Origin: Aestuariivita sp.
GTDB taxonomy: Bacteria > Pseudomonadota > Alphaproteobacteria > Rhodobacterales > Rhodobacteraceae
NCBI RefSeq assembly: GCF_021404545.1
Contig: NZ_JAAWWD010000001.1
Span: 1-64,000 of the forward strand
Length of the DNA stretch: 64,000 bases
Direction: 5' to 3'
Below the pieces are notes generated by a model, which was not told the origin of the DNA, searched no databases, and saw nothing but the letters and a program-made list of their open reading frames with translations. Both the position numbers and the translations under genes were made by a program. Below are positions 30,945 to 40,309 of the stretch, piece by piece (the stretch's first letter is position 1; each line of letters starts with the position of its first letter).

Positions 30945-32261
30945 TTAGTTCGGAACCAGGAACAACGTGATTGCCGGGAACATCACCAGAATGACCACCC
31001 GGACCAGATCGGATCCGACAAAGAACAACACAGCCTTGTACGTCTCGATCATGCGGGTGGTGCGGTCCATCGCATTGATGATGAAAAGGTTCATACCCAC
31101 CGGCGGCGTGATCAGCCCGACCTCGACCACGATCAGCACAAGAATACCGAACCAGATCGCCACCTCTTCCGCGCTCATCCCGAAATCGAGGACGCTGATC
31201 ACCGGGAAAAAGATCGGGATGGTCAGCAAGATCATCGACAGGCTATCCATCAGACAGCCAAAGATCAGGTAAAAGACCAGGATCAGCGACAGCACCATCC
31301 AGGGCGAGAGACCCAGCTCCACCACCCAGTTCGACAGTTCCTGCGGGACCTGCGTCAGCGCCAGAAAGCCGTTATAGAACGCCGCCCCCAGCACGATGAA
31401 AAAGATCATCGCGGTCGAGCGCGCAGTGACCAGAAAGCTTTCGATCAGGGTCGACCGTGTCAGCCCACCATTCAAAAGCGCGATCAGCCCGGTGCCTGCC
31501 GCACCCACGGCGGCGCCTTCGGTGGGGGTGAACCACCCGGCATAGATACCGCCAACCACCAGGCCAAAAACCAGCAGAACCGGCCAGACGGCAACCAGAT
31601 TGCGGAACCGTTCGCCCATCGGGATCGGTTCCCGCGTGCCTGCACTTTCGGGATAAAGCCGGACATAGATCGAGATCGCGATGACATAGCCCAGCGCGGC
31701 CAACAGGCCTGGGATAAACGCCGCAAGAAAGAGTTTGGCGATGTTCTGCTCGGTCAGGATCGCATAGATCACCAGCACGACCGAGGGCGGGATGAGAATA
31801 CCCAAGGTACCGCCCGCCGCCAGCGTCGCGGTTGAAAACCCGCCCGCATAGCCATAACGGCGCAGTTCGGGCAGGGCCACGCGGCCCATCGTGGCCGCCG
31901 TAGCCAGCGACGAGCCGCAAATCGCACCGAACCCTGCGCACGCCCCAATGGAGGCCATGGCCACGCCACCCTTGCGGTGGCCCAGAAACCCCTCGGCGGC
32001 CTTAAACAGCGCCGTCGACATGCCACCCAGCGTCGCGAAATGCCCCATCAGCAGGAACATCGGTACAATAGACAGCGAATAGCTGGAAAACGTCGTGTAG
32101 GTCTCATTCTTGAGCCGCGAAAAGGCGACGTTGGTGCCGTCGGTGACGATTACCAGGCCCACCAGCCCGACCAGAAACATCGCCAATCCAATCGGAACCC
32201 GCAGAAAGATCAGCGCCATCAATGCCGGGAAAGAAACAATCCCGATCTCAAGTGTGCTCAA
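30945..32261 (-). CDS. TRAP transporter large permease DctM
   Basis: A 438-residue integral membrane protein of the DctM family. It has about 12 hydrophobic helices and the conserved segments RVPIGLAMFLVGLVGL, GMSTALFKAAEGFLGH and IPPSVVLVIYAILTEQNIAK. It forms the Na+-dependent transport channel with DctQ and the DctP proteins encoded upstream. It starts inside the dctQ stop (ATGA overlap). The operon serves uptake of an aromatic acid, inferred from its place between the coumarate-type and gentisate gene sets. Confidence 0.9.
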   Translation of the reverse strand: MSTLEIGIVSFPALMALIFLRVPIGLAMFLVGLVGLVIVTDGTNVAFSRLKNETYTTFSSYSLSIVPMFLLMGHFATLGGMSTALFKAAEGFLGHRKGGVAMASIGACAGFGAICGSSLATAATMGRVALPELRRYGYAGGFSTATLAAGGTLGILIPPSVVLVIYAILTEQNIAKLFLAAFIPGLLAALGYVIAISIYVRLYPESAGTREPIPMGERFRNLVAVWPVLLVFGLVVGGIYAGWFTPTEGAAVGAAGTGLIALLNGGLTRSTLIESFLVTARSTAMIFFIVLGAAFYNGFLALTQVPQELSNWVVELGLSPWMVLSLILVFYLIFGCLMDSLSMILLTIPIFFPVISVLDFGMSAEEVAIWFGILVLIVVEVGLITPPVGMNLFIINAMDRTTRMIETYKAVLFFVGSDLVRVVILVMFPAITLFLVPN

Positions 32262-32842
32262 TGGTCCGCTCCCGCACCTTCAGGGACCAGCGTACGGCCG
32301 GTAATGTATTCGATGACCCGGATGCAGGCCATATAAACGCCGACAAGCGCGGCAACGACAGCGCCAACCAGACTGGCCGCATAGGCCCACCAGATCGGAA
32401 ACTGAATAAGAAAGGTCGTCTCGCCAAACCGCATCTTGGAACTCATACCCTCAAACAGCCGCCACGCGATCAGAATCAGAACGGCGGCAAAGACCACTTC
32501 TGTCAGCGTGCGCAAGGCACGGTCCAGCCATCGCGGGAACGTATTGGCAAAGATATCCACCGCCGCGTGCCCAGATGTGATCTGACACAGCGGAATAAAG
32601 GCGAAAATGGCAAAGGCCACACCGGCCTCGACCAGCTCGAAATCGCCGTTCACGGGCCCGACCCCGATGTCGATCATCCACTGCGAAAACCCGGGCGCGA
32701 TCCGCTCCATGACATCGCTGTGAAAGATGCCGTTCAGGCTGCGTCCCAACACCGAGATGCAGGTGAGCAGGATCAGCGCGCTCAGCACGAACCCCCCGAG
32801 GATCGCCATCAATTTGGCCAACCCCAACATCAGTCTATACAT
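32258..32842 (-). CDS. TRAP transporter small permease DctQ
   Basis: A 194-residue protein with four hydrophobic helices (ILGGFVLSALILLTCISVLG, GVAFAIFAFIPL, VFAAVLILIAWRLF, AASLVGAVVAALVGVYMACI), the DctQ layout. ATG 32842 is taken as the start since upstream codons show no coding sense. It pairs with the large permease DctM. Confidence 0.85.
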   Translation of the reverse strand: MYRLMLGLAKLMAILGGFVLSALILLTCISVLGRSLNGIFHSDVMERIAPGFSQWMIDIGVGPVNGDFELVEAGVAFAIFAFIPLCQITSGHAAVDIFANTFPRWLDRALRTLTEVVFAAVLILIAWRLFEGMSSKMRFGETTFLIQFPIWWAYAASLVGAVVAALVGVYMACIRVIEYITGRTLVPEGAGADH

Positions 32843-32925
32843 GATCTCTCCCTGCCCAATCGGCGCCCCGGACATGATCGGGCCACGGCACGGACCTCGC
32901 GCCGTGGCCTAAGGTATCGCTTCGA

Positions 32926-33984
32926 TCAGTTCGTGTATTCTGGCGTGTACTTGTCGATCAGCATCCGCGCCTCGTCGATCAGAGCCTGACCGTCGATGCC
33001 GCGCCCGTTCATATCCTCGACCCATTGGTCGTAGATCGGCTGGGACACCTCGCGCCATTGTGCGGTCTGATCCGCATCCAGCGTGATGATGGTGTTGCCG
33101 CGATCCACCGCAAGCTGGCGCGCCGGGCCGTCGCTGTCTTCCTGCGTACCACCGGCAAAGACCGAAAACTCAAGACCCGAATTGTCGTCGATGATCTGTT
33201 GCAGATCGGCAGGCAGGCTTTCGTACTTGTCCTTGTTCATCGCCAGAACAAAGGTCAGCACATAAAGCGCGTTGCCCGAGAACTCGGTATGATTGGATAC
33301 CAGTTCCGGCACTTTCAGCGCCGCCGTCACCTCCCACGGGATAGTGGTGCCGTCGATCACCCCCTTGGACAGCCCCTCCGAGACGGCAGGCACCGGCATG
33401 CCAACCGGGGTTGCGCCCAAAAGCGTCAGCAATGAATTGATCGAGCGCGAGCCGCCGCGGATCTTCATGCCTTGCAGATCCTCGGGCGCGGTCACGGGAT
33501 CCTTGGTGTGGATCAGGCCGGGACCATGGACCCAGGTGCCCAGGATATGCACGTCCTGAAACTCGGTATCCTTCATGTGCTTTTCGAACATTTCCCAATA
33601 GGCACGGCTGGCCGCGCGCGCGTTCGTCATCATGAACGGCAGCTCGAACACCTCCGTGCTGGGGAACCGACCGGGGGTGTAGCCGACGACGGTCCAGACG
33701 ATATCCGCCACACCGTCAATAGCCTGGTCAATCAGCTCGGGCGGGCGCCCGCCCAGTTGCATCGACGGAAAGCGGTCGATCTTGATCCGGCCCTCGGATG
33801 CCTCTTCGATGTTGTCGGCCCAGACGTCCAGAACCAGCTTCGGTACGTTGGCTTGCGCAGGCAGGAACTGGTGCAATTTCAGCGTCACTTCCTGGGCATA
33901 GGCTTGGGTCGCCATATATCCGGTCGAGAGGGCTGCAATTGCAGCACCCCCTACCAGACCCAGAAGCGTTCTCCGTTTGGTCAT
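32926..33984 (-). CDS. TRAP transporter substrate-binding protein DctP, first copy
   Basis: A 352-residue periplasmic binding protein. A signal peptide (KRRTLLGLVGGAAIAALSTG, then AYAQ) precedes the mature LKLHQFLPAQANVPK segment. The conserved TRAP Arg region FELPFMMTNARAASRAYWEM and KIRGGSRSINSLLTLLGATP are seen. It is followed 83 bp later by dctQ. It closely resembles the second DctP upstream along its whole length, so the pair is a tandem duplication. Confidence 0.9.
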   Translation of the reverse strand: MTKRRTLLGLVGGAAIAALSTGYMATQAYAQEVTLKLHQFLPAQANVPKLVLDVWADNIEEASEGRIKIDRFPSMQLGGRPPELIDQAIDGVADIVWTVVGYTPGRFPSTEVFELPFMMTNARAASRAYWEMFEKHMKDTEFQDVHILGTWVHGPGLIHTKDPVTAPEDLQGMKIRGGSRSINSLLTLLGATPVGMPVPAVSEGLSKGVIDGTTIPWEVTAALKVPELVSNHTEFSGNALYVLTFVLAMNKDKYESLPADLQQIIDDNSGLEFSVFAGGTQEDSDGPARQLAVDRGNTIITLDADQTAQWREVSQPIYDQWVEDMNGRGIDGQALIDEARMLIDKYTPEYTN

Positions 33985-34036
33985 TGGTATCCTCCCTTTT
34001 GACCTTGTTGGGGAGGCCCCGACCGGGCCGCCCGTA

Positions 34037-35074
34037 TTAGTTTGACGCGTACGCCTCCATCAGGCTGCGCGCTTCATCGATCAGAGCCTGCCCGTCAATG
34101 CCTTGGGAGTCCATATCGGCCACCCATTTGTCATAGACAGGCTGGGCAATTTCAGCCCAGCGCGCAGTTTCTTCCGCGCTGATGGTGATAATGTTATTGC
34201 CCCGTTCTGCGGCAAGCTGGCGTGCGGGGCCATCTGCACTGGCCTGCGTTGTGCCCGCAAAGACCGAAAAATCGTGGCCCGAGTTTGCGTCAATGATTGC
34301 CTTGAGGTCATCGGGCAGGCTTTCGTAGCTATCTTTGTTCATCGCCAGAACGAAGGTGACGTTGTAAAGCGCGGGGCCCGCGAATTCGGTATGGTTGTCG
34401 ACCAGTTCCGCGACCTTGAGCGCGGTTGTCACCTCCCATGGGATGGCGGCCCCGTCAATCACCCCTTTGGAGAGCGATTCCGGAATCGACGTAACTGGCA
34501 TCCCGACCGACGTCGCGCCAAGCTCATCCAAAAGCTGCGTCACCATGCGCGAGGCGCCGCGCACCTTGAGGCCGGACATATCTGCAGGTGTGGCAACGGG
34601 CCGGTTGGTGTGCAGCATACCGGGGCCATGGACCCAGGTGCCCAGGATCTTGAGGTCCTGGAAATCGGTATCGGCCATGTGGGTTTCAAACATCTGCCAA
34701 TACGCGGATGAGGCCGAGGCCGCATCGGTGGTAAAGAACGGCAGCTCGAACACCTCCGTCCGCGGGAACCGGCCAGGTGTAAACCCGTTCACACCCCAGA
34801 CGATATCCGCCACACCGTCTATGGCCTGATCGATCAGTTGCGGCGGCGTGCCGCCCAGTTGCATCGACGGAAACCGCTGAATTTCGATCCGGCCGTCAGA
34901 GGCCTCTTCGATCCGGTCTGCCCAGACATCCAGCACCAGTTTCGGCACATTGGCTTGCGCCGGCAGGAACTGGTGAAGCTTGAGCGTTACCTCCTGCGCG
35001 ACAGCCCCGGTGGCCATCACGCCAGCCAGCGCAACGCCGCCCAAAAGCCCGATAAGAGTTCTGCGTGTGGTCAT
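34037..35074 (-). CDS. TRAP transporter substrate-binding protein DctP, second copy
   Basis: A 345-residue paralogue of the protein at 32926-33984, with a signal peptide (RTLIGLLGGVALAGVMATG, AVAQ) and the same mature start. Differences concentrate in the ligand region (GASRMVTQLLDELGATSVGM), so it may have a different aromatic specificity while sharing one permease pair. It is the first gene of the TRAP operon. Confidence 0.9.
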   Translation of the reverse strand: MTTRRTLIGLLGGVALAGVMATGAVAQEVTLKLHQFLPAQANVPKLVLDVWADRIEEASDGRIEIQRFPSMQLGGTPPQLIDQAIDGVADIVWGVNGFTPGRFPRTEVFELPFFTTDAASASSAYWQMFETHMADTDFQDLKILGTWVHGPGMLHTNRPVATPADMSGLKVRGASRMVTQLLDELGATSVGMPVTSIPESLSKGVIDGAAIPWEVTTALKVAELVDNHTEFAGPALYNVTFVLAMNKDSYESLPDDLKAIIDANSGHDFSVFAGTTQASADGPARQLAAERGNNIITISAEETARWAEIAQPVYDKWVADMDSQGIDGQALIDEARSLMEAYASN

Positions 35075-35235
35075 GTCATTTCCTCCCCTGACATGTGACC
35101 GCGGCGCGCATCAATGCCGCCGCTAGAATAAGTACGGTCGCTTCAACCGATCAAGGTTTAGTTATTCCATATAACGGAAAGCCGCATTAAGATTAACCAA
35201 ACTGATAAGCATCACGCCCTCAATCCGCACTATTT

Positions 35236-35249
35236 TGCCATTTATGGCA
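35236..35249. promoter_or_regulatory. Small palindrome upstream of the TRAP operon
   Basis: TGCCATTTATGGCA has perfect 6-bp arms and lies between the 3-hydroxybenzoate hydroxylase stop and the TRAP operon start. TTCC-N7-GGAA occurs nearby at 35165-35179. A regulator site is possible but not assignable. Confidence 0.3.
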
Positions 35250-35275
35250 TATAATGCACCTCCGGTCATGACCTG

Positions 35276-36484
35276 TCAGCCAACCTGCCGGGTCTCGGCC
35301 GAAATGGCCCCCTCCAACCCGGTCGATCCATAGAGCCATGCGATCTGATCGTACCAGTCCTGCGGTCCGCGCGCGCTCATCACCGCATTGCGCAGTGCGG
35401 CATGCGCGCCTGCGGGATGATAGACATGCTCACCGATCTGGCGCGACTGCAGTTGCACGCGCGCGGTCCGCAGGTGTCTGCGATTCTGATATGCCAGCAG
35501 GGCCTGCGGGACATCGTCGGTCTGGCTCATCTCATGGGACAGACACACAGCGTCCTCCATCGCCATGCACGCGCCCTGGGCAAAGTATTGCAGCATCGGA
35601 TGCGCTGCATCGCCCAGCAAGGCGATCCGTCCATCCACCCAGGTCATCACCGGGTCGCGGTCGCACAGCACCCACAGCTTCCAGTCGGAACCCTTGTCGA
35701 TGATTTGCCGCGCCGTGGGGTGAACGTGGTCAAACCCCTTGCGCACCTCGTCATGAGAGACGGGCACCCCGGCCACCGGTTCGGGCGCATCGTTGTGATA
35801 GGTCACGACCAGATTGAAATACTTCCAGCCCGAAAGCGGGTAGTGCACGATATGGCATTTTGGCCCGGCCCAGAGCGTGGCGGCGTTCCACCTCAGATCC
35901 TCGGGCATCTGATCGGTCGGAATGACCGAGCGGTATGTGGTATGCCCCGACACGCGCGGCGGGCCATCGGCAACCACCTGTTTGCGGATGGTGGACCAAA
36001 GCCCGTCCGCACCGATCAGGGCGCGCCCCGTGATCTGCTCCCCTCCCGCGAGGGTCGCAGTGACCCTTTCGCCGTTCTGGACATAACCCGCTATGGCGGC
36101 ACTGGTGCGCAACCTCACCAGATCATGTGCCATGCAGGCCTTGAGGAATACCCCGTGCAGATCCCCACGATGAACCACCGCATACGGATTGCCGAATCGC
36201 GTGCGAAACGCCTCGTCCAACGGAATACGGGTGATTTCTTTTCCCGTTAGGGCATCCATCAGCCGCAGGTTGTCGATGTAGACCGCCATCCGCCGCGCGG
36301 CGTCGCCCACGCCCAGATAGTCGAATGCGTGAAAGGCGTTGGGGCCCAGCTGGATCCCGGCGCCGATCTCCCCCAGTTCAGATGCCTTTTCCAGAACGGT
36401 GGAGGCGATGCCCTTCTGCGCCAGCCCAATCGCGGTTGCCAGCCCACCAATACCGCCACCTGCGATGAGGATACGCTCCGACAT
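35276..36484 (-). CDS. 3-hydroxybenzoate 6-monooxygenase
   Basis: A 402-residue FAD-dependent aromatic hydroxylase that turns 3-hydroxybenzoate to gentisate. The FAD motif is ILIAGGGIGGLATAIGLAQK, the second FAD contact is IALLGDAAHPMLQYFAQGA and the GADG (LIGADGLWSTIR) motif is present. Assignment to 3-hydroxybenzoate 6-hydroxylase rests on the neighbouring gentisate genes; a salicylate hydroxylase is the main alternative. Confidence 0.8.
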   Translation of the reverse strand: MSERILIAGGGIGGLATAIGLAQKGIASTVLEKASELGEIGAGIQLGPNAFHAFDYLGVGDAARRMAVYIDNLRLMDALTGKEITRIPLDEAFRTRFGNPYAVVHRGDLHGVFLKACMAHDLVRLRTSAAIAGYVQNGERVTATLAGGEQITGRALIGADGLWSTIRKQVVADGPPRVSGHTTYRSVIPTDQMPEDLRWNAATLWAGPKCHIVHYPLSGWKYFNLVVTYHNDAPEPVAGVPVSHDEVRKGFDHVHPTARQIIDKGSDWKLWVLCDRDPVMTWVDGRIALLGDAAHPMLQYFAQGACMAMEDAVCLSHEMSQTDDVPQALLAYQNRRHLRTARVQLQSRQIGEHVYHPAGAHAALRNAVMSARGPQDWYDQIAWLYGSTGLEGAISAETRQVG

Positions 36485-36487
36485 GCG

Positions 36488-37186
36488 TTATTCCGGGTCC
36501 GTCAGCGTGAGTGAAATCGGATGGAGCCCGTCAATCCCGCCGGTGATCACGTCACCCGCCGCAACCGGCCCGACCCCGGCAGGGGTGCCTGTCATGATCA
36601 CATCGCCAGGGCGCAGATGATAGAATTTCGACAGGTCCGAGACGACCTCGTCCACCTTCCAGATCAACTCCTCAAGGGTGGCGTCCTGGCGGCTTTCGCC
36701 ATTGACCTCCAACCAAATGCGTTGATTGGCGACCGCGCCGAACTCTTCCGCAGGGGTAAGCGGCCCAAAAACCGCGCTGTTCTCGACATCCTTGCCCAGA
36801 TCCCAGGGGCGCTGCTTGTTGCGCGAGGCAATCTGAAGGTCACGCCGCGTCATGTCCAGACCGCAGCCATAGGCATGGATCGCGGCCATCCCCTCCTCCG
36901 GGCTGGCGCGGAAAACGGGTTTGCCGATGGCGATGACCAGCTCCATCTCATGATGAAAATTCTCTGTGCCTGGCGGATAGGGCGTGCTGCCCGCGGTCAG
37001 CATCGCATTGGCGGGCGATTTGGTGAAATAGAACGGCGCTTCGCGGTCCACCTCGAACCCCATCTCGGCCGCATGCGCGGCATAGTTCCGGCCCACACAA
37101 AAGATACGACCAATCGGATAGGCCTTGTCAGACCCTTTGACCGGTATTGCGGGGATGGGGGGAAGATCGAACAGCAGTTCGCTCAT
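36488..37186 (-). CDS. Fumarylpyruvate hydrolase
   Basis: A 232-residue FAH-family hydrolase. The metal-binding motif HHEMELVIAIGKP, the YGCGLDMTRRDLQ segment and GDVIMTGTPAGVGPV are seen. In the gentisate pathway it splits fumarylpyruvate to fumarate and pyruvate. It overlaps the gentisate dioxygenase gene by 4 nt and is 3 nt from the hydroxylase gene. Upstream isomerisation of maleylpyruvate (a glutathione-dependent isomerase) is not encoded nearby. Confidence 0.9.
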   Translation of the reverse strand: MSELLFDLPPIPAIPVKGSDKAYPIGRIFCVGRNYAAHAAEMGFEVDREAPFYFTKSPANAMLTAGSTPYPPGTENFHHEMELVIAIGKPVFRASPEEGMAAIHAYGCGLDMTRRDLQIASRNKQRPWDLGKDVENSAVFGPLTPAEEFGAVANQRIWLEVNGESRQDATLEELIWKVDEVVSDLSKFYHLRPGDVIMTGTPAGVGPVAAGDVITGGIDGLHPISLTLTDPE

Positions 37187-38220
37187 TTGGCGCGTTCCTC
37201 GTAATAGCCCAGCTTGTCTTGCAACGGGCGGTCATGGATCCGAACAAGGAAGCTTTCCTCCTCGGCCCGGTGGGTGATGTCGGCAAAGACCGGCGCGGTA
37301 AACGTGTCCTTTGGCGCCCACGCGATCTCTTGCCCGTTGACAAGGGACGTTCCGCGCCCCTTGACCACGTGAAACGCGGCCGAGGCGGAGCGCAGCGGCG
37401 GCGCCTCGGACTGGCCTGCGGCCAGCATCATCGCGGTGAACCCCATGGTGGGCAGCACGTCCTGTCCAGTTTCGGGGTTGATATAGTCCAGCTCGGCCAC
37501 CTCGCCCTCACCATATTTGGCCATCTGGCGCAGCGCGGCTTCGGTCTGCGTCCAAGGATAGCGCATCATCGGATAGCGCCGTACCTGTGAGGTCAGTTTG
37601 CGCGACGGCGCGAGCCCGGCGGCGCGATACTCCACCTCGCTGGCATCGGGGCGGTTGCGCTGGGCCTGCAACTCTCCCTCAATTGCGTAAGACCCTTCAA
37701 GATAGACAAAGAGCGGCAGATCCAGCGCGTCGAGCCAGATCACCGGGGTGTCCCCATCATGGCCATGATCATGCCAGTCGCCACCGGGGGTCAGAACCAG
37801 ATCGCCATCCTGCATCGGCAGCTTTTCCCCATCGACAACCGTATAGCCGCCCGTCCCTTCCACAATGATCCGCGCAGCGGACGGGGTGTGTTTGTGGGCG
37901 GGCGCGCTTTCGCCCGGTAAGAGGAGCTGAAGACCCAGATAGATCGACGAGGTTGCCTGCATCGCACCCGTCCCGCGGCCCGGATCCGAAAGCACCAGCA
38001 CGCGCCGCTCGGCTTTTTCGACAGGGGTCAATTCGCCTGCACGCATCAACAAGGGGCGCACCGCTTGAAACGACCAGTGGCCGGATCGAGTAACCGGGTT
38101 TGGCGCGTCATGAGGCAAGACATTGCGCATCATCGGCCAGAGCGGTGCAACCCCCGCCTCGGTCATGGCGGCTCGATAATCCTGCGGCAGCTCTTCAATG
38201 GTTCCCAGCTGGTCCGACAT
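37183..38220 (-). CDS. Gentisate 1,2-dioxygenase
   Basis: A 345-residue bicupin dioxygenase that opens the gentisate ring to maleylpyruvate. Iron ligands of the first cupin lie in APAHKHTPSAARIIVEGTG and in the GDLVLTPGGDWHDHGHDGDT stretch. It is first in the operon dioxygenase-hydrolase-hydroxylase. The upstream gap of 180 bp to the divergent gene at 38401 should hold its promoter. Confidence 0.9.
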   Translation of the reverse strand: MSDQLGTIEELPQDYRAAMTEAGVAPLWPMMRNVLPHDAPNPVTRSGHWSFQAVRPLLMRAGELTPVEKAERRVLVLSDPGRGTGAMQATSSIYLGLQLLLPGESAPAHKHTPSAARIIVEGTGGYTVVDGEKLPMQDGDLVLTPGGDWHDHGHDGDTPVIWLDALDLPLFVYLEGSYAIEGELQAQRNRPDASEVEYRAAGLAPSRKLTSQVRRYPMMRYPWTQTEAALRQMAKYGEGEVAELDYINPETGQDVLPTMGFTAMMLAAGQSEAPPLRSASAAFHVVKGRGTSLVNGQEIAWAPKDTFTAPVFADITHRAEEESFLVRIHDRPLQDKLGYYEERAK

Positions 38221-38400
38221 CGGATTCCTCCCTCTCCTCTGTCCACATCATTTGCTATGTGTACTTACTATATCCGAGCAGGTCAATCGCGGTCATTTCC
38301 AGCACGTCAGCGTGACAGAGCTGACGAAAATGACGCAGGGTGCGGCAAGGGCGTTGAAAGAGACGCAATAGCTGATACTTATAGTCAGGAATAAGCTCCG

Positions 38401-38880
38401 ATGAGTCGCCGGACCAAAAGGAGCGATAAAACGCAGGACCCCATGCAGCTAAGACGCATTGAGCCCCGGACCGAGACACGCAACCCGCAGAGTAATCTGC
38501 CGGTCGCTTTGACCATGGCGGAGCGGGACCTTCTGAACCATCTGCGGATGACCGCCCTGCGGTGCCGGTCTGCGGCGCGGGCCGATTTGTTCGAGGCCTG
38601 CGCCCTTCTGAGCACCGATCGCAACCGCGCCAGGAACGCGCATGCCGACGCGTTGATGCGCTGCATCGGTTCCGCCTTGAACACACGTCCGATCTTCTTT
38701 CGACCCGGTGAGGCCGAGATTTCCTTTGACGAACGCTGGCTGGTGTCGCTTGCGCGCGCCCACGCCACCAAAGACGAGGCCAGTTTCACGTTTTTGATGG
38801 CGTCGCGTGTCGACAAATGGGCGATCCGAAATCTGGGATTTCTGATCCGGCGAATAACTGACACATTTAGTCTGGATTAG
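38401..38880 (+). CDS. Unknown protein of 159 residues
   Basis: I do not recognise this. It is soluble, basic at the N-terminus and mostly helical, with MAERDLLNHLRMTALRCRSA and LLSTDRNRARNAHADALM. ATG 38401 has AGGA upstream; ATG 38443 is an alternative. A roseobacter-lineage regulator or adaptor is imaginable, but nothing in the sequence shows it. Confidence 0.6.
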   Translation: MSRRTKRSDKTQDPMQLRRIEPRTETRNPQSNLPVALTMAERDLLNHLRMTALRCRSAARADLFEACALLSTDRNRARNAHADALMRCIGSALNTRPIFFRPGEAEISFDERWLVSLARAHATKDEASFTFLMASRVDKWAIRNLGFLIRRITDTFSLD

Positions 38881-38990
38881 AATAGTTCTAATTTTCTCTT
38901 GGCAATGCCGTTCAATGGTTTAAGTAGGGGTGCAGGTCAGCCAGCCACCTGCCAGCCAGCCTAATCATAGACAATTTAGAGGAACTTGGG

Positions 38991-39461
38991 ATGACACAGA
39001 CCGCTGTGGCTCTCGCGGCTGATGCAAAAGCACAGATCGTTGACGCCCTGAACCAATCTGTCGCGGAAACCGCCGTGACCACCATGATGGCACAGAATTT
39101 TCACTGGAACGTCACCGGCATGGCCTTTGGACCTCTGCACGAGCTGTTTCAACAGATATACGAAGATCACTTTACCGCCCAGGACGATCTGGCCGAGCGA
39201 GTCAAGGCGCTGGACGCGCATGCGGACGGCACGCTTGCGGGCATGCTGAAACGCTCTAAGGTGACCGAGCACGAAGGCCACGCCACCGCCGAAGAGATGA
39301 TCGCCGCGCTGCAAGCCGCGCAGGAAACGCTCGCCTCCACGCTGGCGGGCTGTGGCGAGATCGCCGCCGAGCATGGCGATACCCTGACCGAGGATCTGTG
39401 CATCGCGCGCGGTCAGACCCATGAGAAATTCGCCTGGTTCCTGCGCTCTCACCTGCGCTGA
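38991..39461 (+). CDS. dps: Dps-family DNA-binding ferritin
   Basis: A 156-residue Dps protein that binds DNA and mineralises iron as a dodecamer. The ferroxidase region spans MMAQNFHWNVTGMAFGPLHE and EDHFTAQDDLAERVKALDA. Length and motifs are typical. It has its own terminator at 39504-39532. Confidence 0.95.
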   Translation: MTQTAVALAADAKAQIVDALNQSVAETAVTTMMAQNFHWNVTGMAFGPLHELFQQIYEDHFTAQDDLAERVKALDAHADGTLAGMLKRSKVTEHEGHATAEEMIAALQAAQETLASTLAGCGEIAAEHGDTLTEDLCIARGQTHEKFAWFLRSHLR

Positions 39462-39503
39462 AACCCGGGATGACAGTGATCTTGCAGGCCTGAGGCCGCA
39501 GCG

Positions 39504-39532
39504 ACCCCGCCGGGAAACCGGGCGGGGTTTTT
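39504..39532 (+). terminator. Rho-independent terminator of dps
   Basis: ACCCCGCC and GGCGGGGT form a stem with loop GGGAAACCG, directly followed by TTTTT. Confidence 0.9.
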
Positions 39533-39702
39533 GTTGGCCCGACCGCATATTCGCGCGCATGCCACGGCGGACACATCAAAGCTCCACCGTTTTTCAAAAG
39601 CGGTTGAGCGACGTTCAAAAAGCTTGGCACCCCGGCAGGGATTTGTACAATCCAACGCGCCATGATGTCTTTCCAGACCACCATTGATGGAGGTATTTTG
39701 CG

Positions 39703-40278
39703 ATGTCAGTTTCTCATCCCCGCGCGGGCGTCCTGGGCACTTGGGATCGCTTTGTCGGACCTGGCATGACACGGGGCGAGACGTTGCTGCTTGTCGGCAC
39801 CACAGTGACGAGCGGTGTGTTGGTGGCCGCTCACCTTGGGTCGTTGGGGATGACCTGGCCCTTGATCCTTCTCGGCGCGGTGATCGCTGCGGATGTGATC
39901 GGCGGGGCGGTTTGCAACATGACCCACACAACCAAACGCTGGTATCACCGTCCGGGCCAGACCGCGCGCGATCATCTTGGGTTCATCGGCCTGCATATCG
40001 TTCACGTCATCGTCGTGGCCTGGGCGTTTCGCGGGCCGGGGTTCGATGTGGTCTATACGCTGGTCATTGGCGGCTGGCTTCTTCTATCCGCCGTTATCGT
40101 GCTGCGCGCCCCCACCCTTCTGCGCAGCCCACTTGCGGCCCTGGCCTATGCAGCCGCCGTTGGCCTGTCACTCTATGCGGTCGGACCGACACCAGGTCTG
40201 GAGTGGTTTGTGCCGCTCTTGTTTGTCAAACTGCTGATCGGACATGCCGTGCCGCTCTTGGATCACGGGCGACCCTGA
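39703..40278 (+). CDS. Unknown integral membrane protein
   Basis: A 191-residue protein with five or six hydrophobic segments (TLLLVGTTVTSGVLVAAHLG, PLILLGAVIAADVIGGAV, FIGLHIVHVIVVAWAF, TLVIGGWLLLSAVIVLR, LAALAYAAAVGLSLYAV) and Cys-Asn/His residues in GGAVCNMTHTTKRWYHR between helices. GGAGG lies ahead of the start. I do not know the family. Confidence 0.65.
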   Translation: MSVSHPRAGVLGTWDRFVGPGMTRGETLLLVGTTVTSGVLVAAHLGSLGMTWPLILLGAVIAADVIGGAVCNMTHTTKRWYHRPGQTARDHLGFIGLHIVHVIVVAWAFRGPGFDVVYTLVIGGWLLLSAVIVLRAPTLLRSPLAALAYAAAVGLSLYAVGPTPGLEWFVPLLFVKLLIGHAVPLLDHGRP

Positions 40279-40309
40279 GACAGAAGCGGCTCGGCCCCGT
40301 CGGCTGACG

